This document shows, in pieces, positions 34,093 to 47,381 of a DNA stretch of 64,000 bases. The DNA lies in the NCBI RefSeq assembly GCF_001659605.2, contig NC_035171.2, positions 25,027,825-25,091,824 on the forward strand, given 5' to 3'. The notes beneath the pieces were generated by a model that ran no database searches, had not been told where the DNA came from, and saw only the letters and a list, made by a program, of their open reading frames with translations. Source of the stretch: Manihot esculenta. Taxonomy: Eukaryota > Streptophyta > Magnoliopsida > Malpighiales > Euphorbiaceae. Position numbers and translations under genes: made by a program. The number at the start of each line of letters is the position of its first letter. Position 1 is the stretch's first letter.

Positions 34093-35300
34093 AAGTACTT
34101 CTGATTGTGGTATGCCACTTAATACTGAACTCTGCATGTTCCAGTCAATTAGCAGAAAATGTTTGTCCTGCAACTGAGGAAGTGGAACTCTTGGTGCTAC
34201 TGTCTATGAATTGTTGAAGGTTTTTGTTTTACTATTGTTATTATTTTTAGATTATTATGGACATGTTACTGTTATTGGTGTCTTGTCTTGCTGAATCATT
34301 CAGCTTTATCTAGTGCTAAATTTGACATTCATGTTTTGATCTGATAGATCTTATGCTTGCTTGACATGCGCATTCGAGTTGGGTCTTATTGTCTTAGAGT
34401 GCCATCACTACTGCGGGTTACTTGTGACTTTTATACATAAGCAGCTTTGAAACCATATCACCACTTTGCTTAGGCAATTACAGTAATGAGAGGTGTTTTG
34501 CTGTTGGAAGGCCCATTTGGAGGACTAATGGTGAGTGTTCCACCATTGGGATTGTGCCTTTCTTACTCAGGAACAGAAGCTGTCTGATACATAGATGATC
34601 ATTTGGGTTACCCTGTTTTTCAGTGTCTTATTATATTGGATGGGATCGGGTAATTCTTTTTTGTTTTTTGTTTTCCTTATACAGGCTACCTGCTAGTTGT
34701 TAATTTATGGTTTTTTCCCTATTAATATTATTAACCTTTTGGCAGGATGCGTGACTATTTATGGCCTTTTTGGATACATGATTGGGTTTCTTTGTTGCTA
34801 ATTGGACATCATTTTTTAACTTTAAACTAGTGAAATTCCTTTGGGCTGGCACAAGCTATCTACGATTTTACTGAAATATAGTCCACAACATGTTCTTGGT
34901 GGAGTATGGATGAAAAACATGGGAGAGTTCCATTCATCATAAACACTTGTCATTGTTCGGAAGCTCTTAACAAGTTCTGCAACTACCATCTTCTGTTTTA
35001 CTGTCTTATGGATGTCTGTTCTGTATCGCTTTGGTAGAGGATTCTTGTTCTTGCATTGTTTACATACCTGCATGCGCTGTCTTGGCTTTGTTTGCGGGTG
35101 GGACGTCCAGATAGATAACGGTTATGGTCCTTTCTGTTCAGACTTTGGTTTCTCTATCAGTTCCCTTTTGCTCTGTCTATTGGAGAATGCTGCTCCTTTT
35201 TTCCTATCCTCTGGGAAACACAACTCAAAGAAAATGTGCTTCGTGAATGTGTATTGTTAAGCTGATAGGCACATAACCTCGTTATAAAATTGTGCAAAGG
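34093..35300 (+). other. 3' UTR and downstream flank of the RZ-1A-like gene
   Basis: Moderately T-rich sequence continuing from the stop codon, consistent with a 3' UTR for at least the first 200-300 bases. No second gene recognised; short frames here do not resemble known proteins. The polyadenylation site is not clear. Confidence 0.45.
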
Positions 35301-38065
35301 TTGGCCTGGTGTTTTAATTATAGGTGCCTATGCCCTTTGCATCCTGTTATGCCATGTTTGTTTATATACATATAGTGAATTTTCTAATGAATAGCTTATG
35401 AAACATGGAATTATATTACAAACAAATAAATGTTGGTAATTATTCATGTTTATATGCATGAATATGTTGTTAACATATGCTTGCAGTGTTTGGCATAGTA
35501 GTTGCTTTACTCTTGAAAGTGTTAATCTCATGTGTAGGAGTTGAGAGAATGTTGATTTTTTTTTTCTCTATCAAATTTCATTAAATGTTATTTGAGAATA
35601 ATGATTTTCTAAGATCACAGGTTTTTTTTAGTGAAATTAGGATAAGATAGTTTACTGATTTTATCCAGTCACATCTCATTTGTCCGATGAGATTTGCCAT
35701 ATTTACTAACTGGAAGTAATTAATTATGGCATTAGGAATGATTTAATACTCTAAAGTTTAACCAGTAATTATTTTCAAATTTAGTTATTCTTATTTTAAG
35801 GTTTAGGTATACAAAAGAGTAAATAACTTATTTAAATTAAATAATACTGAAGACAAACTAAATAATACTTAAGAAAATGGCTGTGTGCTTGTCATAAGAT
35901 GATGTCAAAGTGCGAGTAAGGCTAATGCAACGTTATATTTGGAAAAGTGCGTATATGTAATATAAGGCGCACAAAAAAATCATTTTAATTAGATTCGTAT
36001 TGCAATATTATACAATATGAGCCGCTCATAGATTTTTCTCTGCCTATGAGTATGAGACGAATCGAGTGGTATAGAGAACTTAAAAAAAAAAAAAAAAATT
36101 ATAGATGTAACTTTTAAAAGTTCCTAAAAGGAAAGCATTATATCACTAGCGAAAGTAGCAAGACCTCTTTTTACTTAACCTCCTAAATCAATAAAGAGAA
36201 TGACAATATGCAATACAATCTAAAAGAGCAAGGCACAAGCTCTGTCTAGACAAGCTGGAAATGGACATGACGACATTCGGGCTTAATAGAGATGCTTGGA
36301 TAGTAGGCATGCCAGTCGAGAAGACCGCTTTTAGCAGCACAAGGAGTCGAAGAAAGCAACACATACACTTCCATATAGACCTCTATACCCTTAACACTAT
36401 AGGGAATTTAAAACTCTCGAAATTAAAGACTAACCATTCAAAAAACTAAAGTATCAACAAAAGCAACTAAATAAAAAAAAAAGGGGTAAGGTTGGCATCC
36501 CGATCACCGTCTCCCTTTCGGTATTAAACTATGTATTGAAAAATTATAATTTTTGAGAGAAAAAAAGAGAAAAATATACAAAGAAGTTAAATTTTTTTAA
36601 TTAATCTCATTTTTTCCCATAACAATAATAGATAAATATAGAAAATGAAGAAAAATATTAGGAAGAGAGATGGAAATCATTTCTTTCAAGTTATTATAGG
36701 GGACATAATTTATTGGGCGTGTATGAAAGATGGGAATTTTTTTTTTATTGAAACTCATATTTTTGTATTGAAATTTATAATTATCATAATAGATGGGAGA
36801 AAATTTGACATTTAAATGTTTGCTTTTATATATTTTTTTTTATAAAGAAGGATAATCATGTAAATGTATAATTTTTTTTTTGTATGAAATTATAAAGAAA
36901 TCCATTTGATTCACATTTAATATGATCAATTTGATCCACTTAGCATTATTCATACTGTAAAATACAAAATTTTTGTTACATTACATAAATAATTATGTAA
37001 ATAAGAATCCTTTCATCTTTTTCCATAATAATTTAATTTTTTGTAATTCGATAATAATTTTAAAAAAATTAAATGGTAAAAAAAGTTTTAAAGTTATCGA
37101 TTTTAATGATTGTATTCTATTATTTTTTTAAAATAAATATATCTGTAATTTAGTTAATAATTTATTTCTACTCTTACATAACTAATGCTGTTAATTTTGG
37201 ATAGATTTTTAAAATATAAAAATACAGGTATAATTATAAAAATATAAAACTTAAGTTTTTTATTAATAAAAGATAAATGAAACATGAGAATATTTGATAT
37301 GTTGTTATTAGATTTGTTAAAGATATATAAAATATAATAATAATAAAATATAATAATAATAATAATAATAATAGAACTTTCTATTTTTAAATATATTCTT
37401 TAAGATTATTGAATAAAATAATTCAAATGATTGAAAAAAATTACATTTATATCATAAACTTTATTTTTTAGTCAATAAAGCCAAACTTTAAGATTATTCG
37501 TACCAATAGGCTAAATTGAATTTAAAAAATTAATAGGTAAAATGTAATATGGTCCTTGGTGTTTAATAAAACAGTTTTTTGAAATAAATATTTTTATTTG
37601 TATTAAATTCAATAATGTCTTATTTTATCAATTATATTATTTTTTCCTTCTCAATAATAAAAAAAAAACTATGGAAATGAGGTTTAAAGGAAATAAAACT
37701 GATATCTGTTATTTTTATTTAAATAAAAATAAAATAAATAATAATAAGAGTCAATTGTTAAAAAAATTCTATATTTTTTTATTTTATTGCAATTATACCT
37801 TATATTTTTTTTTTTGCCAATTAAAACCTGATTTTCTAGTTGTCTGTTAAATCTACTAATTGAGAAATGCGATGTAAGTTAACGTGTCTAACACAAAACC
37901 CCTAAAAGTTAAACCCCTAAAAGTTATTCCCTAAAAGTAACCTCCAAATTGAACCCCTAAAAATTAACCCTAGTTTAACTCCTAATTAAAAACCTTTCCT
38001 TCATATTCAAGAGAACATCTCCCCTGTTGTTGAGGTCTATAAATTGAAGAATCTAAAATTAAGCA
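35301..38065. other. AT-rich intergenic region
   Basis: No gene recognised. It holds A/T homopolymer runs, a (TAA)n microsatellite at about 37335-37375, and a slightly less AT-rich island at 36230-36530 with no recognisable product. Confidence 0.6.
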
Positions 38066-38637
38066 ATGTCGTCTAAGTTTGGAAGTGGATGATCGCACCC
38101 AAAGCCAATCGGAGGTGACTCGATGGTTTTCTGTCAACATGGAACAAGAGCAACACTTTATACATCATGGGCAGTCGGAAATCCAAGGCGCAGGTTCTTC
38201 AGATATGGAGCTTGAGAGGTAACTCAATTTTATAGAGATAATTTGTGGCATTTGAATAGACTAGTTTGATTGTTAATAGCAAATGGATGGTGTCTTTGTA
38301 GGGTAATGAGTGTTCTTTCTTCCAATGGTATGATCCACCATTTATTAGACGTGAGAAAGAGGTCATGACATAAATGGTTTGACAAAAAAATAGTATCAAG
38401 GATAAAATTAAAGGATTGGAAGAGAGTGCTATGTCATTAAATGAAGATTTGAAGATTCCTAAGGAAGAGTGTGAAGAATATGAATTTGTGATAAAAGATT
38501 TACAAGATAGACTTGAAGTTATGAGCAAAACCAATAAAACTATGGAAAAAGAGTTATGTCAGTTGAAGAATAAGTTGCTAATGCTGAAGAAGAAGAAGAT
38601 ATATTTAGGGTTTATAATTACACTTTTTTTTGTGTAA
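38066..38637 (+). pseudogene. GRF-type zinc finger protein with coiled-coil tail, pseudogene
   Basis: Two in-phase exons, 38066-38218 and 38302-38637, with GAG|GTAACT and TTGTAG|GG splice sites. Read through, exon 1 starts MSSKFGSG and has the first half of a GRF zinc finger (CQHGTRATLYTSW, then NPRRRFFRYG). Exon 2 has the second half (CSFFQWYDPP), followed by a heptad-rich Lys/Glu stretch (about 38390-38590) and a short hydrophobic C-terminus (YLGFIITLFFV). This is the plan of small plant GRF-domain proteins. It is broken by TGA at 38090, TGA at 38213, TAA at 38371 and TGA at 38380, and the zinc ligands are altered (Cys to His in the first pair, Cys to Tyr after RRF). Frame and introns are intact, so it decayed by point mutation. 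The 74-residue open frame from 38416 is only the coiled-coil remnant. Confidence 0.8.
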
Positions 38638-40738
38638 TTTGGATTGCTATGAAGATATATTGTAAGGCTGTAATGAAGGTGAAGGATATTTTGATGTTAC
38701 TTTAAAATCTGCAATGAACAAATCTTGTATCTTTTTTTCTATTAATGAAGAGTGTGCACTGTTATATTATTGTTGAGGTGCTGTATTGGTTTTGCGCAAG
38801 TTATATTATGATCAATAATAATATATGGTTATATTGCAAATAAACCTGAGTTACAATAAAAGGACAAATAATAAGATAATATGAACCAAAATCAAATATG
38901 TAACTTTAATTTATCTTCTCATTATAATTATAAAAGGACAAATAAATATTCATTACAATAGAGTAAACGTCACAAAATTCCTGAAGATGAAAATTATTAA
39001 TGTTTTGTGGATTTTTGGGCTAAGATATAATGGTATTTTATATCATAATATTACAAAATATACTACAATTCAAAGTACTTAAATCTAAAATTTAGTTGTC
39101 ATTTTGAGGTGTTGCATTTTCAGTCACAATTGACTTCTGATTGCATATGTTAGCGTATGCAGTTCCTATTCTAGTGTACATCCATGTTCTAGTAGTACTC
39201 ATGTTATATTCCTACAGCAATATGTAAATATCAATATGCAAGTAGGCCATTAAATAGGTATGGATCTAATCCATTTAAAAATGCATCATCTCACTGTACA
39301 ACACGATTGATACTTTTTCATATATTTGATTAAATTCTAACAGTATATCCCTTCAGTTCTCCAAGTGCATGAAATAGGTTGTGCACTTGGAGAACAATGG
39401 AGAACTACTGGTAGAATTTATATAAATATATGAAAAAATAATTCAAACATTTGATTACTAGAAGTGTATACAATTCTGAACTGTCTATAAAGACAATTCA
39501 AAACTATGTTTAATAATATTTGGATACTCTATTAGAAAATACAGAGTTATTTATCAAATTTTTTAAAAAAAGAACTAATTGCCAGCCATAAATATGCATA
39601 AACAAATTCAATCAAAGCAACTTTTGCAATCGTAAAAATATTAAAGACAAGTTAATTTTAATTATACATAATAGGAATCATATATGATATTCGAGTGTAC
39701 TTGCAGAAAATCTCAAGTTGACTTTTTTAAAATCACCGCTTTGAAAAAATCCTCTTTGCAGCCATACAACCTGCACTCGCTACAGAAATAAATACAAAAA
39801 TAAAAATGAGACCGCAACAAATACACACAAATAGGCAAGAATGGATTAATTTGAGAAGCCATAAATGCATAAAGAAATATAAAAAAGAAATGAGATTGCA
39901 GCCTGCACCGTGTGCAGTGCAGCAAGTCCTTGCTGAAGCAATGCAACAATTGCCTTGCTGCACACAGTGTACGTAAAATAAACTAGCTTTTAATTTTGGT
40001 ATGTAAAATAAATTTTGATATAATAGATTTCATATTTTATCAGGAAGGGGTATGAATACCTGCATATCATACTTAGTTGATGGGGTTATTCATTTACTTT
40101 CTTTCACTAAATTATTACAAGTTAATTTCCTATTCTTTTACACAAAGTTAGGGATTTGGGTAATCAACTCAGTTTTCATTTGGCTTAGTTAGTTACTTCA
40201 AGGAACTATATTTAAGCCTTGTCCTTCAGTTGTTTAAGATTTCAAACTAAGACTATAAAATTAATAGCCTATTTAGATGAATAGATTCCAAATGTTGAAC
40301 AACTGAAATGTAGCTCTCCCACAACTGAGCAAGTCTTGCTAAACAACAAGAAGAGCGGAAAGAAAAAAACTATGCTCAGCAGGCCATATCCTGAAGCACA
40401 GTGTTCATGTCGTTCGTTCTAACCATAGCCATAACAAAGTTAAATTGATTACAAGTCAATTATTGGCACTGAGAAAAAAAGGAAAAGTATCTGCGACATC
40501 AAAATGCATGGAGCTGGTCACAGACTTTTATAGGTTGTATAATTCATTATAGAAATTAAACTAATATTAATTTCAGTTTATATACCTGTGAATAATGTAC
40601 TAGAGATTATATTTAAGTTTCCACTCAAACCTAAATCAATTTTAATTTCAGTCATGCCAATCAAAGCTGTAATCAAATTATAACTATTGTAATCAAAACT
40701 ATTAACATGTTACACAGACTCACATTATTAAGGGTGTA
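38638..40738. other. AT-rich intergenic region with foldback sequences
   Basis: No gene recognised. It contains the hairpin at 39311-39440 (listed separately) and a smaller one around GTGCAGCAAG (39917-39926) and CTTGCTGCAC (39954-39963). Confidence 0.6.
39311..39440. repeat. Foldback hairpin with 59-bp arms and a 12-nt loop
   Basis: Left arm 39311-39369 and right arm 39382-39440 pair without gaps at about 47 of 59 positions. The inner 14 bp (GTTCTCCAAGTGCA / TGCACTTGGAGAAC) are perfect and the loop is TGAAATAGGTTG. It may be a tiny foldback transposon or a young MIRNA-like precursor; I do not recognise a known miRNA. Confidence 0.75.
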
Positions 40739-41448
40739 AATGAACTAAACCGTTCGTGAGCTATTGGAGGTTCGATTCGATAAAAATTCGATCGAGCTCG
40801 ACTCGATTTCTAAACAAGCCAAGCTCGAACTTAATTTTTAGGCTCGTTTGGTAAACGAGCCAAACTTGAGCTCTATAGTATTCGACTCGTTAATACTCGT
40901 GAGCTCGGCTCATTTCTGAGTTCATGAGCAGGCTCGCGAATAAACTCGTGAACAGTCTCGTTAAATAAACTGAAATTACTATCATAAGAGAAATAAACTC
41001 AAACCCTACATATACTTTTATGAGCCAAATTTAAATTTTCTAAAATTCAGGTCTATATAGTTTAGTTACACTCTTAAATTTGCATATATTTGGATTATTA
41101 AGATTTAAAAACTCATTTTTATAAGTTTACGTGCTAATTTGTAGATATACTTATTTAACTAAAATTATTTTAATTTTAAACTTATTAGTTTTAAACTAAA
41201 ACTCATTATACATATAAATAAATTAAACTACTCATGAACTATTCGAGACTAAATTCGAGAAAAGTTCGACTCAGCTCGATAAAAACTCGCTCGTCTAAAC
41301 TCGTTTGCTAAATGAGCCAAACTTGAACTTCTTAATACTCGGCTTGAGTTTAAAATGAATAAAACTCGAATTCGGCTCGAGTTCGAAAAAATTTTAACGA
41401 ACCAAGTTTGACCTTTTCAAAACTCGGCTTGACTCATTTATACCTCTA
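40739..41448. mobile_element. hAT-like non-autonomous element, second family (710 bp)
   Basis: Terminal inverted repeats TAAGGGTGTAAATGA / TCATTTATACCTCTA, subterminal CGAGCTCG/GGCTCG-type motifs, and a perfect 8-bp target duplication CACATTAT at 40731-40738 and 41449-41456. No coding capacity. The 8-bp duplication and TA-GGG-like end point to the hAT superfamily. Confidence 0.88.
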
Positions 41449-42787
41449 CACATTATCAATGAAAAAATAAATTACAAAACATCAAAACAACTTGGAAATG
41501 GAATTTTACAAAGAAAATATATGATAAATAAAACATATATAACTGGAAAATTTATAAAACTCTAAATAAAGAAAAATAGTAAAATTTGTAATTTTTTTAT
41601 CTTTTAGGATCGAGATAGGAAGACAGTATGAGTTGTAAACGAGAGAGGAAGAGAGAAGAGAGGGAGAGGAAGGGAGGTTGAGGGATACAGATTTTGCAAG
41701 AGAGAGAGAGAGGGAAGAAATTTTAAGTTGATGAGAAATGAAATTTTTTTATTGTAATATAACTATAATTATAATAATTATTACCGATTAATTTATTACA
41801 AATTTAATGTACAGATTTATTACAATTATAAAAAAAAAAATTAAAATTTCCAGATTTATTGTAATATAACTAAAATTAAATTTATTACAAATTAATTTTA
41901 TTGTACCAATCACATATGGCGTCAATACTAAATTAAAATTTTAAATTATCTGTTTAAATTATGTCCATAATATTTTGTCCTCGGTATTATATTTATATTA
42001 AAATTATAAAAATCACTTAAATTTAAAATTTTATAAATTTAATTGACATCTCCTAATGTCGGTAAACATTTTTTAAATTTTAATTATCATAATGTACCAT
42101 GATATATTAGTGTTGGTAAGAATCGACACAACGTCATCATTACTAATAACGTAGTTATAAATATTATTTATACTAATATTTATCGATAATTATCAATGAA
42201 ATTGGATTATCCATATCAGTAAAATGTAAATATTATTTGTCGATAATTTTATGAACGAAACTGAATTATTGATAACATTGTTATCGGTAGAATGTTAATA
42301 AAAAGTCGGTACTATTGCTTTAGAAATAAAAGATATTTTGAAATTTTTTTAAAGTTTGCTAAATATTTTTTTCTAACAGCAATTAAAATTTCATATTATA
42401 CCTTTATCTTTTGCCAGGTTCCTCTAAAACAAATTAAATGAAGAACACACACACACACAAAGACATATATTATTTTAGTATATTAGTAATATTACAATTT
42501 ATTTTATTTTGATCAAATAATATAAAAAATATAATAATAATTATTAATAATAAGATAATTAAATATAAATATAATTAAGATTTAATAATATAATAATAAT
42601 AATATGAATGATAAGAAGTAAACTTGCATGGTAAGAATAGTAAGAAATGAAGCAATGAGATTGGCATAAAAAGAATAAAGAAGAAACAAAATTCTCAAGT
42701 TTAATTTCATGTTCCAAGCATACAATTCTGCTCTAAATCCTTTTGTTAAGCAATAATAAAATAAAAAACAAAAGAAGAAGTAAACTC
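41449..42787. other. AT-rich intergenic region downstream of the Ca2+-ATPase gene
   Basis: No gene seen. Contains a purine-rich GA tract at 41635-41715, a short (AC)n run near 42448, and AT-rich sequence with repeated phrases like ATTATCGGTAGAATG near 42200-42300 that may be remnants of a DNA element. The 3' UTR of the minus-strand ATPase must lie in its right end. Confidence 0.5.
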
Positions 42788-45700
42788 TTATGCCATATCT
42801 GGACCATTAGGAAGCGGCTCATAACCATCATGACCAATGGCAAGCTTGTTGGTTTGGTCAGTTTGAATAGGAATGCACTTCAAAACAACTGCAACAATTA
42901 AGCTTACAGCTCCAATTAAGATACTGTATAACCACAACTCCAAGCTTAATGGAACAGTATCAGCAAATGGTCCCAAAATTTCTACCATTATAATTTGGAA
43001 ACCTACTGTCGAAACCATTACACCTAAGAATACCCAGCTATCAAAAATTTTCTGAAATACATTTATCTTCACCATATCTCTGCTGTTTATTTCATTGAAC
43101 ACCTAAAAAAAAAAACATTTTACTCTTAATTTGTAATAAATATTTTAGAAATTAATGTATTAAGACAGTAGAGGTACCTGGCAAAAGACAAAGGTGTTAA
43201 AAATGAAAGTGTTGAGGATGTCAGTTGAATCTGAACCTTTTAGCTTCAAAACGCCTTTCCCATAAAACTGAAGGATTACAAGAACAATAATCTGATAGAT
43301 GCTCTGTCCAATAATGTTCCTCCACATAATCTTTGTGATGAAATTTACATTCCTTCCAATTGGAGGTCGTTTCATGAGTCCATCATTAGGAGGCTCTGTA
43401 GCTAATGCCAGTGCACCAAGAGTGTCCATTATCAAGTTCACCCATAGCAGTTGCACTGTAGTAAGTGGAGCATCACCTAATTTGTGAAGCATGCAAATTT
43501 ATGTAATTATTATTTAATACACTTGCATCAAGAAAGTAAAAAAATATTATTTAAATGTGTAATAAAAAAAATATTATAAAAAAATACCTGAGGCACAAGC
43601 TGAAATGAAATTAATCATTAGGGCAACCACATTAACGGTTAACTGAAACTGAACAAACTTCTGGATATTAATATAAACAGATCTACCCCATCTTCCGACA
43701 TTCACTATAGTAGTAAAGTTGTCATCCATTATTATAACATCTGCACTTTCTTTTGCAACCTGCATGAGCTCATACACGTACTAGAATTAGATTACATGCT
43801 TAATCATCTACTAATTCTTTTAGAAGTAATGACAAGAAGCTTAGGGGACACGAATATTCTAGAAGATAACAAACCTCAGTTCCTGCTATACCCATGGCAA
43901 GCCCAATGTCTGCTTGGGCCAAGGCAGGAGCATCATTAGTCCCATCTCCTGTCACTGCCACAACTTCTTTAAACACATTCCTCAATTGGGTTACCAATAT
44001 ATGCTTGTCTGAAGGAGAGGAGCGAGCCATAACCTGTTCACACAGAGGATCAAGCATCAATTTTGAATATTACCAACTTTTGTTATTTGTTTTAGAATTG
44101 AATTGTAAGAAGGAAATTTGCTGAATAATATAAACAATCGGGTTCTCTTAAAAATATAAAACAAGCGGATTCTTTTAAAAATGTAAATAATGGATGAGGA
44201 ACAATAGAGAAAAATTGTTTAATTTTCATATTTTAGAAAAATATTTTAGAATTTTTTAATGTATTTTATAAAATCAAAGAACTAATTAATAAGTTTCTGT
44301 ATGTCACATAGACTAAATAATAATTTTTTACTTTCTTAATATGAAGAGCCTAATAATAATTTTCCAAGAACATATGCACAGTAAGCACTAAATACTAACA
44401 TCCCTTATAAAATGTGATAAATTAGTTGAGAAACCTGAAGTTTTGGTATTATCTTTTGCATTTCCTGAGGGCTTTTTTTACGAAAATCTGGGCCCTCAAT
44501 TGCTAAGCCATTATTTGTCAAGATCCCACATTCCCTAGCTATGGCTTTGGCAGTGTTGATATTATCACCAGTGACCATCCTCACAATAATCCCTGCCTCT
44601 AAACAAGACTTTACAGCTTCCTTTACCCCAGGTCTTACAGGATCCTTAATTCCAATCACAGCTATTAATGTATAGTTGTCTTCAGGAATACAATCCCCAC
44701 TTGGAGGTTTCTCCATATCCTTGAAAGCCAAGCACAAAGTTCTTAAAGCTTGACTTGCAAAATCATCTATGACACCTGTGATTTTCTTTCTTTGTTCTTC
44801 AGACATCTTCACTGGCTTGCTATCTCTAGCTATGACCTTGTCACACATTTTCAGTATTATTTCTGAGGCACCTTTGCAAAATGCTCGAAACCCATTTTTG
44901 TTAGGTAGAGAAACAAGCACAGACATCTTCTTTTTCACAGAATTGAAAGGCTCAACCTTTACAATATGAGACTCATGGCGATGGATTTTAAATTCACCTC
45001 CCAAATGCAATCCAAACTCCAGTATTGCTGTCTCTGTTGGTGTCCCTAAAATGTTGGTCTTTCCATCTTTTCCTTTGGCTACCTCAGAGGCAGTGTTTTG
45101 AAATATAGACTGCAGAAGGATTTGCTGCACTTCTTTAGAAATAGAAGACAAGATATTATCTTGTTTTGTTAATTTTGTTTCTTCACATATCCATATTTTA
45201 TTAACCACCATATGATTTGTTGTCAATGTCCCAGTTTTATCAGTGCAAATACAAGTAGCAGAACCCATTGTTTCACATGCAGAGAGATGTCGCACTAGGG
45301 CTTTATCTCTCATTAGTTGCTTCATTGCAAATGCTAGACTTAGTGTTACAGCTAGAGGAAGCCCTTCAGGAACTGCAACAACAATTATAGTAACAGCTAT
45401 AGCAAAGAAATTTAAAACCTGTAATGCATCAGATGTAGACCATTTTGTGATCTCTTGATTATCTGTCTTTATCATTACAAGCCTTCCCATCAGAACCAAA
45501 AATGTCATCACTGCAAAAACTAAACCGATTTTCCCAATAATCGTGGCAACCCCATTAAGCTTCACTTGCAATGGTGTCTCATCTTCGCCAGTTTCACTTA
45601 GAGTAGCCATTAATCTACCCCATTCAGTCCTCATCCCAACTGCTGTCACTAGCATCTTACCATACCCATCTTGCACTTTTGTCCCTGAAAGTAGAAACGG

Positions 45701-46887
45701 CCTTTTCTTGTTTAAATCCACAGGCTCACTCTCACCTGACAAGCTGGATTCATCAACTGACAAGCTATGGCCTGAAATAAGAACCCCATCTGCAGGAACT
45801 ACATCTCCAATGGATAGATGAACAATATCGCCAACCACTAAGTCGTAGATGGAAACCTTCTGTCTACATCCTTCTCTGGTCACTTGAACAAGTACATTTT
45901 TCTTCTCCTTATCTAAGACCTTAAATTGCAAAGATTGCTTGAAGTCGCTAATTGCAGTAACGATTACTACCAGGAAAATACAAAGGATTATTCCAAGCCC
46001 ATCGTACATTCCTTTTGGCCAGCCTTCAGTAGCAATACCAACGCCAATAGAAACCGCAGCACAAACCATGAGAATAATCAGTGTTAGATCATGCAGAGCT
46101 TCCCAAACGAACATCCAAAAAGATCTAGAAGGTTTCTCTGCATGTTGGTTAAGACCATATATATTTTGTCTGTTGGGAACATCGGTAGACACGATCCCAT
46201 TATTTAAAGACACAGAAATATGTCTGGCTAGTCCTTCAACTCCTCCGTGCAATCCCAAGGATTTGGAATCGTGGGATCGAACAATGGAAGCTAATTCATC
46301 AGGTCCCACACAGAAGCCAGCTTCTTTTACATCGTTGGAGAGCTTGTACTCGACTCGATTAACAGCTGAATCATATGAAAATTTTATTATCAAGATGAAA
46401 AAAATACTTTGCAAAGTGACCAAATGTTTTGAGATGATCGTCCCATAATAATTGTCTATTTAGAGAATACTTTTTTGTTCCAAATTATCTGTCACTATCA
46501 TATCCTCTCTCTAGCCAAGAAAACAAAAAGTCATTATGTGTAAAAAATTAATCATACCATCAACAAAATGCAATGCAGCTTTTTGCACGTAGAGAGCTAT
46601 TCGAATCTTTTCCTGAACACCAAACTTTAGATCAGTTAAAACGCATATATATTCATGCCAATTAGTTTGAAAAAACTAAAATCAAAGAAAAAAAAAACAG
46701 AAATTTAATTAACCTGAAGCTTTTTACGTTTTCTTTCAGCTTCAGCTCGCTTGGCAAGATCTGCAACCATACGAAACCTTCGACGAGGGTTCTTAACCAC
46801 AGAAACAGCACATCTCCATCGCCTTAGAGCTTCTTCAGATGGTCTCTTTGCATCAACATCAAAGTTCTCTCTCAAGTACTTCTCCAT
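42788..46887 (-). CDS. ACA: Autoinhibited P-type IIB Ca2+-ATPase, ACA4/ACA11-like
   Basis: Seven minus-strand exons (46887-46714, 46612-46558, 46365-44435, 44033-43875, 43759-43588, 43476-43178, 43102-42788) join in frame to 1034 residues, the usual ACA length. The N-terminus carries the calmodulin-binding autoinhibitory region ([17 protein letters not shown], 23-39). Then come SGES (286-289, actuator), PEGLP in TM4 (409-413), the phosphorylated Asp452 in DKTGTLT, MVTGDN, and TGDGTNDAP in exon 4. Six hydrophobic segments fall in the C-terminal third. The protein pumps Ca2+ out of the cytosol using ATP; calmodulin relieves autoinhibition. The N-terminal form and the short C-terminus [11 protein letters not shown] favour the vacuolar ACA4/ACA11 branch over plasma-membrane members (inference). 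All introns are GT-AG. The large open frame in exon 3 extends upstream into intron 2; the hydrophobic residues before Ala77 there are not part of the protein. Confidence 0.95.
44100..44400. repeat. Dispersed repeat fragment in intron 3 of the Ca2+-ATPase
   Basis: Phrases such as AAGAACTAATTAATAAGTTT and AGACTAAATAATAATTTTTT resemble the motif series at about 9240-9540 and its duplicate at 22050-22140. It belongs to the same low-complexity dispersed family; no coding. Confidence 0.45.
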
Positions 46888-47381
46888 CTCTCTCTCTTTC
46901 TCTCTCTCGATAGATCTCCTTTAGTTTGTCTCTCTCCCTTTCTCTTTTAGATATCAAAACAACTTAATCTTACTCTTCGTTCTATGATTTGGTTTCATGG
47001 TATTCTATAGCAGAATGATTCAAAGTTAGTCCGTGAAAGGTGGATATAGAGACAAACTAGTGATATCATTGCCACAATCACGTCCATTCATTAATTTAAC
47101 CTTTCAGCTTTTATATAGTATTTTGTTTATTTTTCAGTTAAATTATTTTAATTAATACCTATAATATTTGAATTTTGAAATAGTTAGCATATAATAATGA
47201 TACTAATACCATGCGTAATAATAGGCTATTTCTTTTCAACGAAAAAAATAATAGACCACATTTAACTTAAGGTATAATTAAGTTCTTATGTTTTAAGCAC
47301 AGGAGTATATAGCTATCTATAAATAGTTACAAGTAACTTATTGAAAAAAAAAAGATATATAAAAAGCGTTAATTTGCTTTC
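46888..47381 (-). promoter_or_regulatory. 5' UTR and upstream region of the Ca2+-ATPase gene
   Basis: The bases just upstream of the ATG (46888-46945) are, in gene orientation, GA-rich (AGAGAGAG runs), typical of plant leaders. No clear TATA box was fixed. The usable promoter before the decayed retroelement at 47382 is only about 450 bp. Confidence 0.4.

Noticed and set aside
33670..34177. 167-residue frames on both strands over RZ-1A exon 2
   Set aside because: Shadow frames of the Gly/Arg/Asp-rich coding sequence; the real frame continues the RRM and has the zinc knuckle.
38416..38637. Intact 73-residue coiled-coil small protein
   Set aside because: In frame with a stop-ridden GRF zinc-finger gene; it is the remaining tail of a pseudogene.
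39713..39963. Cys-rich minus-strand frames of 76-78 residues
   Set aside because: Two overlapping frames on the same strand around a short inverted repeat; no signal peptide plus conserved Cys spacing of a known family.
46366..46423. Extra hydrophobic N-terminal segment of the Ca2+-ATPase exon 3 frame
   Set aside because: Lies upstream of the TTCAG acceptor at 46366; splicing from exon 2 gives the conserved [13 protein letters not shown] junction.
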